From assembly GCA_963824105.1 (NCBI GenBank), contig CAWGNN010000011.1, positions 124,001 through 188,000 of the forward strand: a DNA stretch of 64,000 nt, in the 5' to 3' direction. Shown here in pieces: positions 25,790-33,975 of this stretch (position 1 is its first letter; the number at the start of each line of letters is the position of its first letter). The position numbers and the translations under genes are program-made. This stretch comes from CAWDVB01 sp963824105. GTDB taxonomy: Bacteria; Actinomycetota; Actinomycetes; Propionibacteriales; Nocardioidaceae. The notes under the pieces are model-generated. The model worked only from the letters and a program-made list of their open reading frames with translations. It was not told where the DNA came from and searched no databases.

Positions 25790-26718
25790 TCTACGACTTC
25801 CCGATTTCCTTCATGTTCCACCGCCAGTTTCCTGGGGCCCTGGGTCGGCGGATGGCGTCGGCGGCGCCCTTGTGCCTCCAACCTCCTTTCCCCTGGGCTA
25901 CCTGGAGGCAACTGAACGTCCTGACGGACATGCTTCCGGGGCAGGAGGGCCATATAGCCGAGTTCGGAGTGGCGAAGGGGGGCATGTCCATCTTGCTAGG
26001 CCAGATTGCTCAGGAACATGATCGGCGCGTCTACGCGTGTGACAGTTTCGCTGGTCTGCCTGAGCCGGATCCCACACGTGACAATCCGTACTTCGAAGCG
26101 GGCTTCTACGCGCCGACCGCCGGGTCGCAACCGTTGCTCGAGCGGTTCACGCGCGAGCTCTCCGATCGCGGTCTGAGCCAGACTGTGATCCCGCTGCAAG
26201 CGTTCTTCGAAGACCTCACCGACGACGACCTCCCACAGACGCTGGCCCTTGCCCATCTTGACTCAGATCTATACGGCTCAGTGGCGGCCTCGCTCCGGCT
26301 GGCGTGGCCGCGACTCCATGAATCAGGGGTCCTGGTGGTCGATGACTTCTTCCACCCGGCTCAGGGGCCGGCGCGTGCGTGCCGTGACTTCTTCAACGAA
26401 GTCGGCGAGCCCGTGGTCTACGAGGTTCTGTTTCCCTACTCAGTCATGGTCCGGAAGGGCCAGCACCCCGGACGAGACGACCACCGGGCTCATGACGGGA
26501 ACTTCTACCGTCTGACGCAACTCAAACAGGACAGCCACTTCCTCGACTGCCTGACACGGGAGGTCGAGCGATCCGGGCAGGGGTCTTCGGCGCGGGTGCT
26601 GCTGGAAAGCCTCGAAGAGGACGAGCGTGACATCTACGGATACTGGTATGCGCTTCGTGAGTACTGGTCGGCCATTGACGTTCCGCTAGCGGAGGTCAGT
26701 CAGCCGCTGACCCTCTGA
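25786..26718 (+). CDS. TylF/MycF-family SAM methyltransferase
   Basis: A 310-residue protein of the macrocin O-methyltransferase family. Signatures are GHIAEFGVAKGGMS for SAM, VYACDSFAGLPEPD, LAHLDSDLYGSV and VLVVDDFFHPAQGPARAC, which should bind metal. GTG at 25786 overlaps the MFS stop. Related enzymes methylate sugar or phenolic hydroxyls; here the acceptor may be a hydroxyl installed by the PhyH or HExxH enzyme. It overlaps the convergent serine hydrolase by 23 bp and ends the operon. Confidence 0.86.
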   Translation: MIYDFPISFMFHRQFPGALGRRMASAAPLCLQPPFPWATWRQLNVLTDMLPGQEGHIAEFGVAKGGMSILLGQIAQEHDRRVYACDSFAGLPEPDPTRDNPYFEAGFYAPTAGSQPLLERFTRELSDRGLSQTVIPLQAFFEDLTDDDLPQTLALAHLDSDLYGSVAASLRLAWPRLHESGVLVVDDFFHPAQGPARACRDFFNEVGEPVVYEVLFPYSVMVRKGQHPGRDDHRAHDGNFYRLTQLKQDSHFLDCLTREVERSGQGSSARVLLESLEEDERDIYGYWYALREYWSAIDVPLAEVSQPLTL

Positions 26719-27925
26719 TGCTGTTATCGACCCGGGGCATGAATCTGCCGTCATGCAGGCCCTTCCTGCCGTCGCCTAGCACAACCACATTGAGCGGCAT
26801 GTCCTCACCCATCGGGTTCTTAGTCACGAGTAGGTCGCCGCGAACCAGTCGCGCGGGGCTCACGAATGGGGACGGGCGTCCGGCGAGCACAGCCAGATCA
26901 CGAAGCGGCTGGCTCTCGCAGAACAGAGTTCCCTGTGCGTCATCCCACCAAAGGGTCCTTTGGTATTGCCAGTTCGCGTAGGTCCCAACGAGGGGTATGT
27001 GGCCGAGATCCGTGGAGGGTTCGTCCGGGATACTGGCGCCGGACGCTACGCCGAGGACCTGGCCGATGGCTTCTTTGATGCGATGCTGCGGAGCGCCGAT
27101 CGCGAAGGAACCGAACACACCGGTTCGGCGGCGGTAGTCGTACCTGAACACCGAGAACCGTGCGGGCGTTGCTCCATCATGGCCGACCACAAGAGGGTCC
27201 GAGGAATAGATGGCCGCGCCGAGTGCCCAAGCGGCGGCTCCGGTCGGGTTCGGCTGCTGGAGGCGGATCATCGGGTCGAAGAACTCCGGGTGGATCCGCG
27301 CGGGATCATCCAGGATCGTCCCCATGGTGCTGAGGTAGTGGGCGGGGGTGCACAAGGCGTGAGCGCCGGAAGGTAGGGCTGAATGCGGCAGCGGAGACTC
27401 GCGCGAACCCACCGCGAGGCCCATGTCCCGCAGCAGTGCGTTGAACCGCCGGCCAGTGAGGACCTCGATCGCGCGGCCCAAGACGTTGTACGCCAATGTG
27501 CTGTAGGAAAACAGCTCGCCTGGTGACGCGAGGATGGGGACGTTGCGCGCGACGTAGTCGACGTAGCGCCGCAGTTCTGACCCGTCTGTCCCCGTGTCGA
27601 CGAACGCGTCGGCATTCAGCCCCGAACGATGCGACAAGACGTCCCTGAAGGTTATCGAGCCAAGGTAGGAGCGGAGTCTCCCCCCGGGATCCCCCAAGAC
27701 CGTACTGACCGGGGTGTCCACGACCAAGCCGTTGCGGCTGAGCGCACGAAGCGCGAGAACAGCCGTGAGCGGCTTGAGCGTGGAGCCGATCTCGAAGATT
27801 TCGCTCACTTCATGCTTGGCGCCCGCCGCGACGGCATCACGGCCTGCGGCCCGAGTCGCAATGGAGAAGTCATCCACCGGCAGGACCTCCAGAAGCGCGT
27901 CCAGAAGTTCGCGGGCACTATTCAC
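26696..27925 (-). CDS. Serine hydrolase, beta-lactamase/DD-peptidase fold
   Basis: A 409-residue class C-type serine hydrolase. The nucleophile motif is GSTLKPLT (SxxK); the second motif lies in SYSTLAYNVLG and the third is VGHDGATP (HxG). There is no signal peptide, so it should be cytoplasmic. Convergent to and overlapping the last operon gene, it could be the peptidase or esterase of the pathway or give self-resistance. The GTG at 27925 lies within the end of a short upstream frame, so translation may be coupled. Confidence 0.8.
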   Translation of the reverse strand: MNSARELLDALLEVLPVDDFSIATRAAGRDAVAAGAKHEVSEIFEIGSTLKPLTAVLALRALSRNGLVVDTPVSTVLGDPGGRLRSYLGSITFRDVLSHRSGLNADAFVDTGTDGSELRRYVDYVARNVPILASPGELFSYSTLAYNVLGRAIEVLTGRRFNALLRDMGLAVGSRESPLPHSALPSGAHALCTPAHYLSTMGTILDDPARIHPEFFDPMIRLQQPNPTGAAAWALGAAIYSSDPLVVGHDGATPARFSVFRYDYRRRTGVFGSFAIGAPQHRIKEAIGQVLGVASGASIPDEPSTDLGHIPLVGTYANWQYQRTLWWDDAQGTLFCESQPLRDLAVLAGRPSPFVSPARLVRGDLLVTKNPMGEDMPLNVVVLGDGRKGLHDGRFMPRVDNSIRGSAAD

Positions 27926-28049
27926 GCTGTTCGTCTTGCCCCGTCTGGAAGTCGTGCTCGCCCTCGGTGCGGTGCACGCTCACGGCGATGTCCCGGGGAA
28001 ACGCCCCCTTCGCGGTTGCAGAATGCGCGTCTTCGAGAAGCTGGTCCAC
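27918..28049 (-). CDS. Short ORF overlapping the serine hydrolase start
   Basis: From GTG 28049 the minus strand encodes 43 residues (VDQLLEDAHSATAKGAFP, then RDIAVSVHRTEGEHDFQ), ending eight bases inside the hydrolase start (GTGAATAG). Codon bias looks coding but no ribosome site is evident. It could be a small accessory gene, a second peptide, or the tail of a decayed gene. Confidence 0.35.
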   Translation of the reverse strand: MDQLLEDAHSATAKGAFPRDIAVSVHRTEGEHDFQTGQDEQRE

Positions 28050-28296
28050 ACGGTGCAAGTGTACGTCGCATCCCGGCCCGGTCGGTCGAGCATGATCACG
28101 TTAGACCACCTCCGCTCCCAACCGGCGCGCGGCGACGCCGAGACCCATGCTCACGAGGTTGTGCATCCGTAGCTGGGTACCGTCGCCGACCCTGACCCGC
28201 CACGATGGCTTGATCAGACGTCGGCGTCCGACCTCACGTCTCGGGTTCGGTACGGCCTGACGAATATCGGTCTCGGCGGGGGATCATGGCATGGGT

Positions 28297-28398
28297 TCAC
28301 CTCCGGGGACGAGGTGATGCGGTCCTTGAGTTGGCAGCTTGGCCGTTGATGGACAGGACGTCGCTGTGAATTAGCCGGTCGAGGATCGCGGGCCAGGA
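28297..28398 (-). pseudogene. Possible 3' remnant of an IstB-like transposition helper
   Basis: The minus strand reads SWPAILDRLIHSDVLSI followed by NGQAANSRTASP and a stop. The ILDRLIH segment resembles the C-terminal end of IstB-type ATPases of IS21-like elements. No start, Walker motifs or partner transposase remain. The assignment rests on a short similarity. Confidence 0.35.
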
Positions 28399-28716
28399 CG
28401 TCGTCGCCTAGGACGCCGGCTCGTTCGGCGAACCGCATACGACCGTGCCTTCGGTGAGGGGGTAGCCGGGATCGCACGTCCTGTGGAGTCGTCCGGGCAT
28501 TGTTTCCGGGAAAGGGACGTCATGGGTAGGGCAGGGCATCTCTCCCGACGACCATCAAGATCGACCACGCCATCTCGGTCCGCTTCACCCCATCGCACGC
28601 GCTCCGAACGGACCAGCAGCCCTGCTGATCGACAGCTCCAGTGACGACTCGTGACGAGCTTTGAAATCGCTCGCCCGATCGGCCTTGTGTCACCCAGCAA
28701 GCGAGCGGCACGCATG

Positions 28717-28732
28717 CTACGAAGGTTCGTAG
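28717..28732. promoter_or_regulatory. Palindrome upstream of the relaxase, candidate oriT part
   Basis: CTACGAA-GG-TTCGTAG is a perfect 7-bp inverted repeat about 55 bp before the relaxase start, in a non-coding stretch. MobF relaxases commonly recognise a hairpin beside the nick site next to their gene. No nick consensus could be identified. Confidence 0.4.
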
Positions 28733-28787
28733 TCGGTCCGTCCCCCAGGGGCGGGCCGAGCGCCATTTCTGGGGTCATTGACGAGGT

Positions 28788-31493
28788 GTGACGGGCGGTG
28801 ACGAGCACATCATGCACGGTGGAGTGAAGTTCTACCGCGGGTCGGCAGCCGCTGCGCGCTCGTACGTCGAGGCCGACCACTCCCGCGCCGACGACTACTA
28901 CCTCGCCGAAGGGAGCGGTGTTGCCGAGCACTACGCCGTTGTCGTTAGCGACGACGGCGTCGCCACCGAACGACGCCCCGACCTCGACGGCGCGACGTAC
29001 GAGCGCTGGGTCGCCGGGTACGAGGTGACCACCGGTCACGCGAAGGGTCGATTGCGTGATGACGACCACGCGCTGCGGTTCGTCGAGGTAGTCGTGAACG
29101 GACCCAAGACCTGGTCGCTCGCCGCCGCGCTCCACCCTGACCTCGCCGCGGCATACGAGGCCGCGCAGACACGCGCGACAGAGGAGGTCATCGAGTGGGT
29201 CGGGCAGCACGCGACCACGCGCGTCGGACCGCGCGGCCGACAGGTGCAGGTGCCCGTCGAGAAGATCGAGGCTGCCGTGGTGCGTCACTACACCTCCCGA
29301 GCCGGTGACCCGCACCGTCACCTCCATCTGCAGATCAACGCCCGCGTGTTCGCCGCAGGTGCGTGGCGTGGCCTTCACTCCGTGGGTGTCGTCGACTCGA
29401 TCGAGGCCATCAACGGCATCGGGCATGCGGCAGTCATGTGCGACCCGGTGTTCCGGGCGGCGCTCGCTCGCCGTGGCTACACGCTCGATGAGGACGGCGA
29501 AGTCCGCCAGCTCGCGGCCTTCGTCGGTGGGTTCAGCCAGCGTGCCTCGCAGATCACCCGCAACGTCGACCGTTACGAGGCCGAATGGCGTGCCGAGCAT
29601 GCGGGCGAGGAGCCCGGGTCGCGACTCCGCCGGTCGTGGGACCGCCGTGCGTGGGCCGAATCGCGGCCGGACAAGATCGTTCCCGCTAACGGGACCGACC
29701 TGGTGATGCGGTGGAACGACGAGCTGCGCGACTGCGGGTTCACTCCGCCGGCTGTGCCGGCGGACGTGTCGCCCGCGACCATCGGGTCGCTGGACCGTGA
29801 CGCGGCCGCGGCGCTGGTGGTAACCCGTGTTGGTGCGCGGCGGTCGGCGTGGAACGTCGCGGATCTGCGTGGTCAGGTCGAGCGGCTGGTCGCCGAGGCC
29901 GGTGTAGTTGCTCATCCACGGGCCCGAGTTGAGCTCGCCGAGGACGTGACCGCACGCGCCGCGGACCGGTGCCGACCTCTGCTCGACCGCCGGGACATAC
30001 CCGGGCACGTCCGCTCGTTGACCTCGGCGGACGTCCTCGCGGTAGAGGACGAGATCACGTCGCGGCTCGTCATGCGCGCCGAAGCATCGGCGGTCCCTGC
30101 CCGCGTCGGCCCGGTGGTCGCGGGGCAGCGTCTCGATGACGCACAGGGACGGGTCGCCGCCGCCATCGCCGGTTCCGGGCGGCTGCTGGTGGTCGAGGGC
30201 GCCGCGGGCGCGGGCAAGACCACCACCCTGGCTGCTGCGCGTGCCTTGCTGGAGATGGAGGACCGACGGCTCGTCGTGGTCACACCCACCCTCAAGGCCG
30301 CCCGGGTCGCCGAGCAGCAGGTCGGGACCAACGCGTTCTCGGCCGCGTGGCTGATCCACCAACACGGCTTCCGCTGGGACGAGGACGGCCACTGGGCGCG
30401 CGAGCAGTCCAGTCCGGCAGCCGAGGCGCGGCTGCTGCCCGGCGACGTGCTGCTGGTCGACGAGGCAGGCATGCTCGATCAGGACACCGCTCGCGCGCTG
30501 CTCACCGTGGCCGACGAAGCCGGGGCCAAGGTCGCGTTCGTCGGCGACCGTCACCAGTTGCCTGCGGTCGGCCGCGGGGGAGTGCTCGACCTCGCCGCAC
30601 GGTGGGCCCGTCCCGAGGCATGTCTGGCGCTGGAGACCGTCCACCGCTTCGCCGACCAAGCATACGCCGACATCAGCCTTCTGATGCGCACCGGTCAGCG
30701 GTCGGGTGAGGTCTTCGACGCGCTCCTCGAGCGTGGAGAGATCGTCATCCACCCCACGGACGTGGAACGCACCGCCGCGCTCGCGGCCATCAACGGTCTG
30801 GTGATCGCCGACACCCGCGAACAGGTTGCGGGCCTCAACGCCGCTATCCGCGACCGGCGGATCGCCGACCGGGACGCGACTGGCAGGTCGGTTGGTGAGC
30901 GAATCGGTGAGCGGGGCGGTGAGCCGGTCACCCGTCGCGGTGAGCGCATCGGAATCGGCGACCTGATCGCGACTCGACGCAACGACCGCGACCTCGGCGT
31001 CGCGAACCGCGATACCTGGACCGTCGTCGGCCTTGCCGACGAGGGTGGACTGATCGTGAACGGTCGCAATGGCCAACGTTCGCTACCCGGCTCTTACGTC
31101 AATGACAGCGTCGAGCTCGCCTACGCCACCACCGCGCACGGAGCACAGGGAGACACCGTCGACCGAGCACACCTCGTCGTCGGCCACAAGACCGGCGCGG
31201 CCGCTGCCTACGTCGCCATGACTCGCGGTCGCCACCAGAACGTCGCCCACCTTGTCGCGGAGGACCTCGATGACGCGCGCCGACAGTGGGTCGAGATCTT
31301 CAGCCGCGACCGCGCGGACCTCGGACCGGGCCACGCAGCCACCCTGGCCGCAGACGACATCGAGCGGTACGGACCGCGGGCCCCAGCGCGTTCTCGCGCA
31401 CTCCAGGCAACAGCCCTCAGCAACCGGCCACGGCGCCCACCCGACCCGTACCCGACGAGCGCACCGGCCGGTGGGCACGGAATCGGGATCTGA
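28788..31493 (+). CDS. MobF-family (TrwC/TraI-like) conjugative relaxase-helicase
   Basis: A protein of about 900 residues. The N-terminal TrwC domain shows YRGSAAAARSYVEADHS, DDYYLAEGSG and the metal-binding histidine motif DPHRHLHLQINAR. The C-terminal helicase half has Walker A GAAGAGKTTT, Walker B LLVDEAGML, VGDRHQLPAV and YVAMTRGRHQN. It would nick at oriT and unwind DNA for transfer. The GTG at 28788 or the ATG at 28812 (MHGGVKFYRG) may be the start. No type IV secretion or coupling protein gene is nearby, so the element is mobilizable, not self-transmissible. Confidence 0.9.
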   Translation: MTGGDEHIMHGGVKFYRGSAAAARSYVEADHSRADDYYLAEGSGVAEHYAVVVSDDGVATERRPDLDGATYERWVAGYEVTTGHAKGRLRDDDHALRFVEVVVNGPKTWSLAAALHPDLAAAYEAAQTRATEEVIEWVGQHATTRVGPRGRQVQVPVEKIEAAVVRHYTSRAGDPHRHLHLQINARVFAAGAWRGLHSVGVVDSIEAINGIGHAAVMCDPVFRAALARRGYTLDEDGEVRQLAAFVGGFSQRASQITRNVDRYEAEWRAEHAGEEPGSRLRRSWDRRAWAESRPDKIVPANGTDLVMRWNDELRDCGFTPPAVPADVSPATIGSLDRDAAAALVVTRVGARRSAWNVADLRGQVERLVAEAGVVAHPRARVELAEDVTARAADRCRPLLDRRDIPGHVRSLTSADVLAVEDEITSRLVMRAEASAVPARVGPVVAGQRLDDAQGRVAAAIAGSGRLLVVEGAAGAGKTTTLAAARALLEMEDRRLVVVTPTLKAARVAEQQVGTNAFSAAWLIHQHGFRWDEDGHWAREQSSPAAEARLLPGDVLLVDEAGMLDQDTARALLTVADEAGAKVAFVGDRHQLPAVGRGGVLDLAARWARPEACLALETVHRFADQAYADISLLMRTGQRSGEVFDALLERGEIVIHPTDVERTAALAAINGLVIADTREQVAGLNAAIRDRRIADRDATGRSVGERIGERGGEPVTRRGERIGIGDLIATRRNDRDLGVANRDTWTVVGLADEGGLIVNGRNGQRSLPGSYVNDSVELAYATTAHGAQGDTVDRAHLVVGHKTGAAAAYVAMTRGRHQNVAHLVAEDLDDARRQWVEIFSRDRADLGPGHAATLAADDIERYGPRAPARSRALQATALSNRPRRPPDPYPTSAPAGGHGIGI

Positions 31494-31686
31494 CTCGCCC
31501 CGTGAGCGCCAGAGCGCCGCCCACTTCCGTAGGCCACTGAAGAAGAACCGACGGCCGCTGTCCGATCCGACCTAGCACCGGTTGCCTTTCCGAGGTGAAG
31601 CGGAGTCCGCGGCGGTGCGATTCCACGAGTAGAGAGGCCACACCGATGTCAGTCAGAAGACGTCGTCCATCATGTGGACGACTTTC

Positions 31687-31790
31687 GGGGGGACGCCCGC
31701 TGACCTGCGCAAACGCAGCGCGGCCGGGTGCGTACCCCCTCCGCGGGACGGTGGGGGGACGCACCCGGGGGGACGGATGGGGGGACGCCC
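31687..31790. repeat. Iteron-like GGGGGGACG repeats
   Basis: Four same-orientation copies of GGGGGGACG begin at 31687, 31753, 31767 and 31779; the last three are 12-14 bp apart. They lie in the non-coding interval 31494-31839 directly upstream of the excisionase-like gene. They may bind that protein or serve replication or excision control. G-quadruplex formation is also possible. Confidence 0.55.
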
Positions 31791-31839
31791 ATTTGTCACT
31801 CTTCGAGCGCGATCGCTCACCTGGGCCGAGGAGGTAGCA

Positions 31840-32067
31840 ATGAGCCCGATCCAGATCCCCGCCGAGTGGGACGACAACGGCATCCTGCTGTTCGAAGAGT
31901 TCTGCTCCTTCATCCGCACACCCCAGCGCACCGTACGCGACTGGAAACGCCGTGGCATCGGGCCCCGCTGGTGGAGGTTCAACGGCACCGGTCGGCTCTA
32001 CACGACCGTCGCCGAGCTTCGCCGCTTCCTCGCTGCCGGGCGCCAACGTCCGACGCCGGTGGAGTGA
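31840..32067 (+). CDS. Excisionase-like helix-turn-helix protein
   Basis: A 75-residue protein with a winged-helix/AlpA-like HTH: FEEFCSFIRTPQRTVRDWKRRGIGPRW followed by YTTVAELRRFLAAG. Preceded by a strong GAGGAGGT site; ATG 31840 is clear. Position between the relaxase and the serine recombinase and the small size suggest a recombination directionality factor or a regulator of element genes. Confidence 0.7.
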   Translation: MSPIQIPAEWDDNGILLFEEFCSFIRTPQRTVRDWKRRGIGPRWWRFNGTGRLYTTVAELRRFLAAGRQRPTPVE

Positions 32068-32103
32068 CCGGGCGGCCAGGCCGCTGTTCGAGGTCATCCA
32101 GCA

Positions 32104-32265
32104 ATGTCCGAGGCACTTACCGCCAAGCAGGACGCCCGCGCGATCCACGCGCTGGCGACCTTCAAGGCCAAGCGCGCAGCCTGGCGCGCCGGGCTGCCGT
32201 TACAGCAGCTCGACTCGGATCGCTGGGTTGTCGACGTAGATGCGCGCAACCCCGAAGTCGCGTAG
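32104..32265 (+). pseudogene. Truncated 5' end of a small ORF
   Basis: From ATG 32104 a frame reads SEALTAKQDARAIHALATF and KAKRAAWRAGLP before running antisense into the recombinase 3' end and stopping at 32265. The first part looks coding; the rest mirrors the recombinase. It is probably the stump of a gene cut by the recombinase segment. Confidence 0.3.
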
Positions 32266-33804
32266 GAGCGCCTGCCGCAGGGGCGCCGGCACCGAGTCGT
32301 CTGCGAGACCATCTGCCAACTCGGCGAACCGATCGGAGACGGTGCCGACGAACGGCACTACCTCGATCTGCGCCGCCTCACCCAGCTCGGCCAACGTTGC
32401 CTGGGTTTCGGCGATCGCGGTGTCCGTCTCGGCCTTCGTTGCGGCAAGATCCTCATCGTCCAGCAGGCCCTTGATCGCCAGCCGCTTGGCGTTGGCCCAC
32501 TCCCTCTCGGCCTCGGCCAGGCGCGTCTGGAGCCGGCGCCTGCTGCGATCGTGCTCGACCTTCGCCACTCCGCGACTCACCGTGACCTGCACTGTGGCAC
32601 CGCCGCGGATCGGCTGGGAGCCAATGCCCCGGATGATGCGATCGGCAAGCATCGTGTTCACCTTGCGGCACTGGTCGAAGCCGTCCCTTGCGACCATGCC
32701 GGGCCGCGTGCCGGGGCAGTAGAACCGGATGCGCACGTTCTTGTAGCGACCGGGGTTGTCGACCCGGGCGTACATGCGGTGACCACAGCGCCCGCAGAAG
32801 ACCACGCCGTCCAGAGCATTCGCCGGCACCGTGCGCTTCTTCATCTGCCGCTGCCCCCGCTTGGCCAGCCGCCGGGCATTGACCCGATCCCACAGATCGG
32901 CGTCAATGATCGCGCCAAGCGGAGACTCCCGAACCACCCTGCCGGGATCGTCCTCCTCACGGACCTCCAAATAGGGCTTGCCATTCTCGTCGCGCAGCAC
33001 CTGTTGGCGACCCCACACCAACTCGCCCTTGTAGAACGGGTTGTCCAAGATCCCGTTGACGGTGTTGGACCGCCACGCGGCCTTGCCCGACTTCGTGGGA
33101 ACACCTTCCTCAGTGAGCCGACGGGCGATCTCGTCCGACGCGACACCATCGTCGGCCCAGGCAAAGATGCGCACCAGCCATGGGTACTCATGCGGGTGGA
33201 GTTCCAGCTCGCCCGATCGCACCTTGCGGCCTCCGATGAACGCCGGCATTCCGCTCGGCAGCGCAACTCCGTCGACCACCAGAGGCTTCATCCTCACCCC
33301 GTACGCCGGACGCATCGCTACCGTCGACCCGCTGACCACCTTGGCCCGCAGGTTGCGGCGCGTGCGGCGGCGCACCTTCAACACCTCGCCCTTGGCGTTG
33401 ACCGCGCGCAGGTCCGCGTCGTGCATCGCATCCTCGTCATGCGGGTCGATCAACCCCACATCCTCGGTTACCAGCGTGATACCGAGCCGCTTGCACACCG
33501 CCGTGATCTGCTGCCGCTGGCCCACCCCCGCGGTGATGCGCTCCAGCTCGTTGACCACCAGATACCGCACATCGCGGTTGGCTTCCAGATAGTCGAAGAC
33601 CTCCCGCAGCCCGGGCCGGTCCGTCAGCGTCCTCGACACGCCCTCGTCCGTGAACGTGGCCTGCAGCGTGATCCCGTGATCAGCGGCGACGGCCTCGTTG
33701 ATGGCCCGTTGCTCAACCGTCGAACCCTGCTCCTCTGTTGAGTACCGCGTGTAACCCACGCCGAGCTTCGTCCTCGTTCTTGCCGGTCTCGGACGCGCAC
33801 TCAT
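32200..33804 (-). CDS. Large serine recombinase (integrase)
   Basis: A 534-residue serine integrase. The resolvase domain carries the nucleophile in GYTRYSTEEQGS and the arginine-containing ELERITAG; the recombinase domain includes GVPTKSGKAAWRSNTVNGIL, and a zinc ribbon is seen in VFCGRCGHRMYAR with later RFYCPG and FDQCRK. A coiled-coil-like segment (RLAEAEREWANAKRL) follows. It starts 43 bp from attR at 33847, the standard position for the integrase of such elements, so it most likely made the ligase insertion. Confidence 0.92.
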   Translation of the reverse strand: MSARPRPARTRTKLGVGYTRYSTEEQGSTVEQRAINEAVAADHGITLQATFTDEGVSRTLTDRPGLREVFDYLEANRDVRYLVVNELERITAGVGQRQQITAVCKRLGITLVTEDVGLIDPHDEDAMHDADLRAVNAKGEVLKVRRRTRRNLRAKVVSGSTVAMRPAYGVRMKPLVVDGVALPSGMPAFIGGRKVRSGELELHPHEYPWLVRIFAWADDGVASDEIARRLTEEGVPTKSGKAAWRSNTVNGILDNPFYKGELVWGRQQVLRDENGKPYLEVREEDDPGRVVRESPLGAIIDADLWDRVNARRLAKRGQRQMKKRTVPANALDGVVFCGRCGHRMYARVDNPGRYKNVRIRFYCPGTRPGMVARDGFDQCRKVNTMLADRIIRGIGSQPIRGGATVQVTVSRGVAKVEHDRSRRRLQTRLAEAEREWANAKRLAIKGLLDDEDLAATKAETDTAIAETQATLAELGEAAQIEVVPFVGTVSDRFAELADGLADDSVPAPLRQALLRDFGVARIYVDNPAIRVELL

Positions 33805-33823
33805 AGGATGAGGTTACGCCCCA

Positions 33824-33955
33824 TTACGTACAACAAGAACGGATTTCGTCCCACTTGGGTTCCATGTGTACGTAGGGAAGCATCGCGAGTGCCTTCTCCA
33901 GTGACACGGTCTTCGCCAACATCGGGCGGATGGGCGGCATCACCGGGAGGTCCAT
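33824..33955 (-). pseudogene. Displaced native 5' end of the ATP-dependent DNA ligase
   Basis: From ATG 33955 the minus strand encodes DLPVMPPIRPMLAKTVSLE, then KALAMLPYVHMEPKWD, and then leaves the ligase sequence at the att core to stop at 33824. It parallels the first 34 codons of the ligase at 17592-18674 with several silent and replacement differences, showing it is a separate allele and not a duplication made in place. Confidence 0.82.
33847..33856. repeat. attR core of the ligase-integrated element
   Basis: CGTCCCACTT, identical to 18566-18575. To its right lies native ligase 5' sequence; to its left lies element sequence next to the recombinase start. Confidence 0.75.
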
Positions 33956-33975
33956 GGGGCAGATAATCTCACCGC

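Larger units (their letters stand above)
28050..28787. other. Junction between cargo and mobility genes, mostly decayed sequence
   Basis: The stretch holds short disrupted frames, including a 21-residue minus frame (28101-28166) and an apparent transposition-helper remnant (28297-28398). The part next to the relaxase (28500-28787) is non-coding and carries a palindrome at 28717-28732. I see no intact gene. Confidence 0.5.
18566..33856. mobile_element. Integrative and mobilizable element carrying a RiPP-type cluster
   Basis: About 15.3 kb bounded by att cores in the ligase gene. The right end has a serine recombinase (32200-33804), an excisionase-like gene, iteron-like repeats and a MobF relaxase; the left end has a ten-gene biosynthetic operon. 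No type IV secretion genes are present, so transfer would need helper functions. G+C of the cargo is visibly lower than in the core chromosome. Confidence 0.8.

Noticed and set aside
28371..31076. A 901-residue open frame on the minus strand
   Set aside because: It is antisense to the MobF relaxase, has low-complexity Arg/Gly/Asp/Val-rich sequence and no motif; the plus-strand relaxase explains the bases.
31687..31790. CRISPR array
   Set aside because: The repeats are only nine to twelve bases with 3-57 bp between them; no cas genes are present. No CRISPR-like array was seen elsewhere.
32551..33741. A 396-residue plus-strand frame opposite the recombinase
   Set aside because: Antisense to the serine recombinase, which has intact catalytic and zinc motifs.
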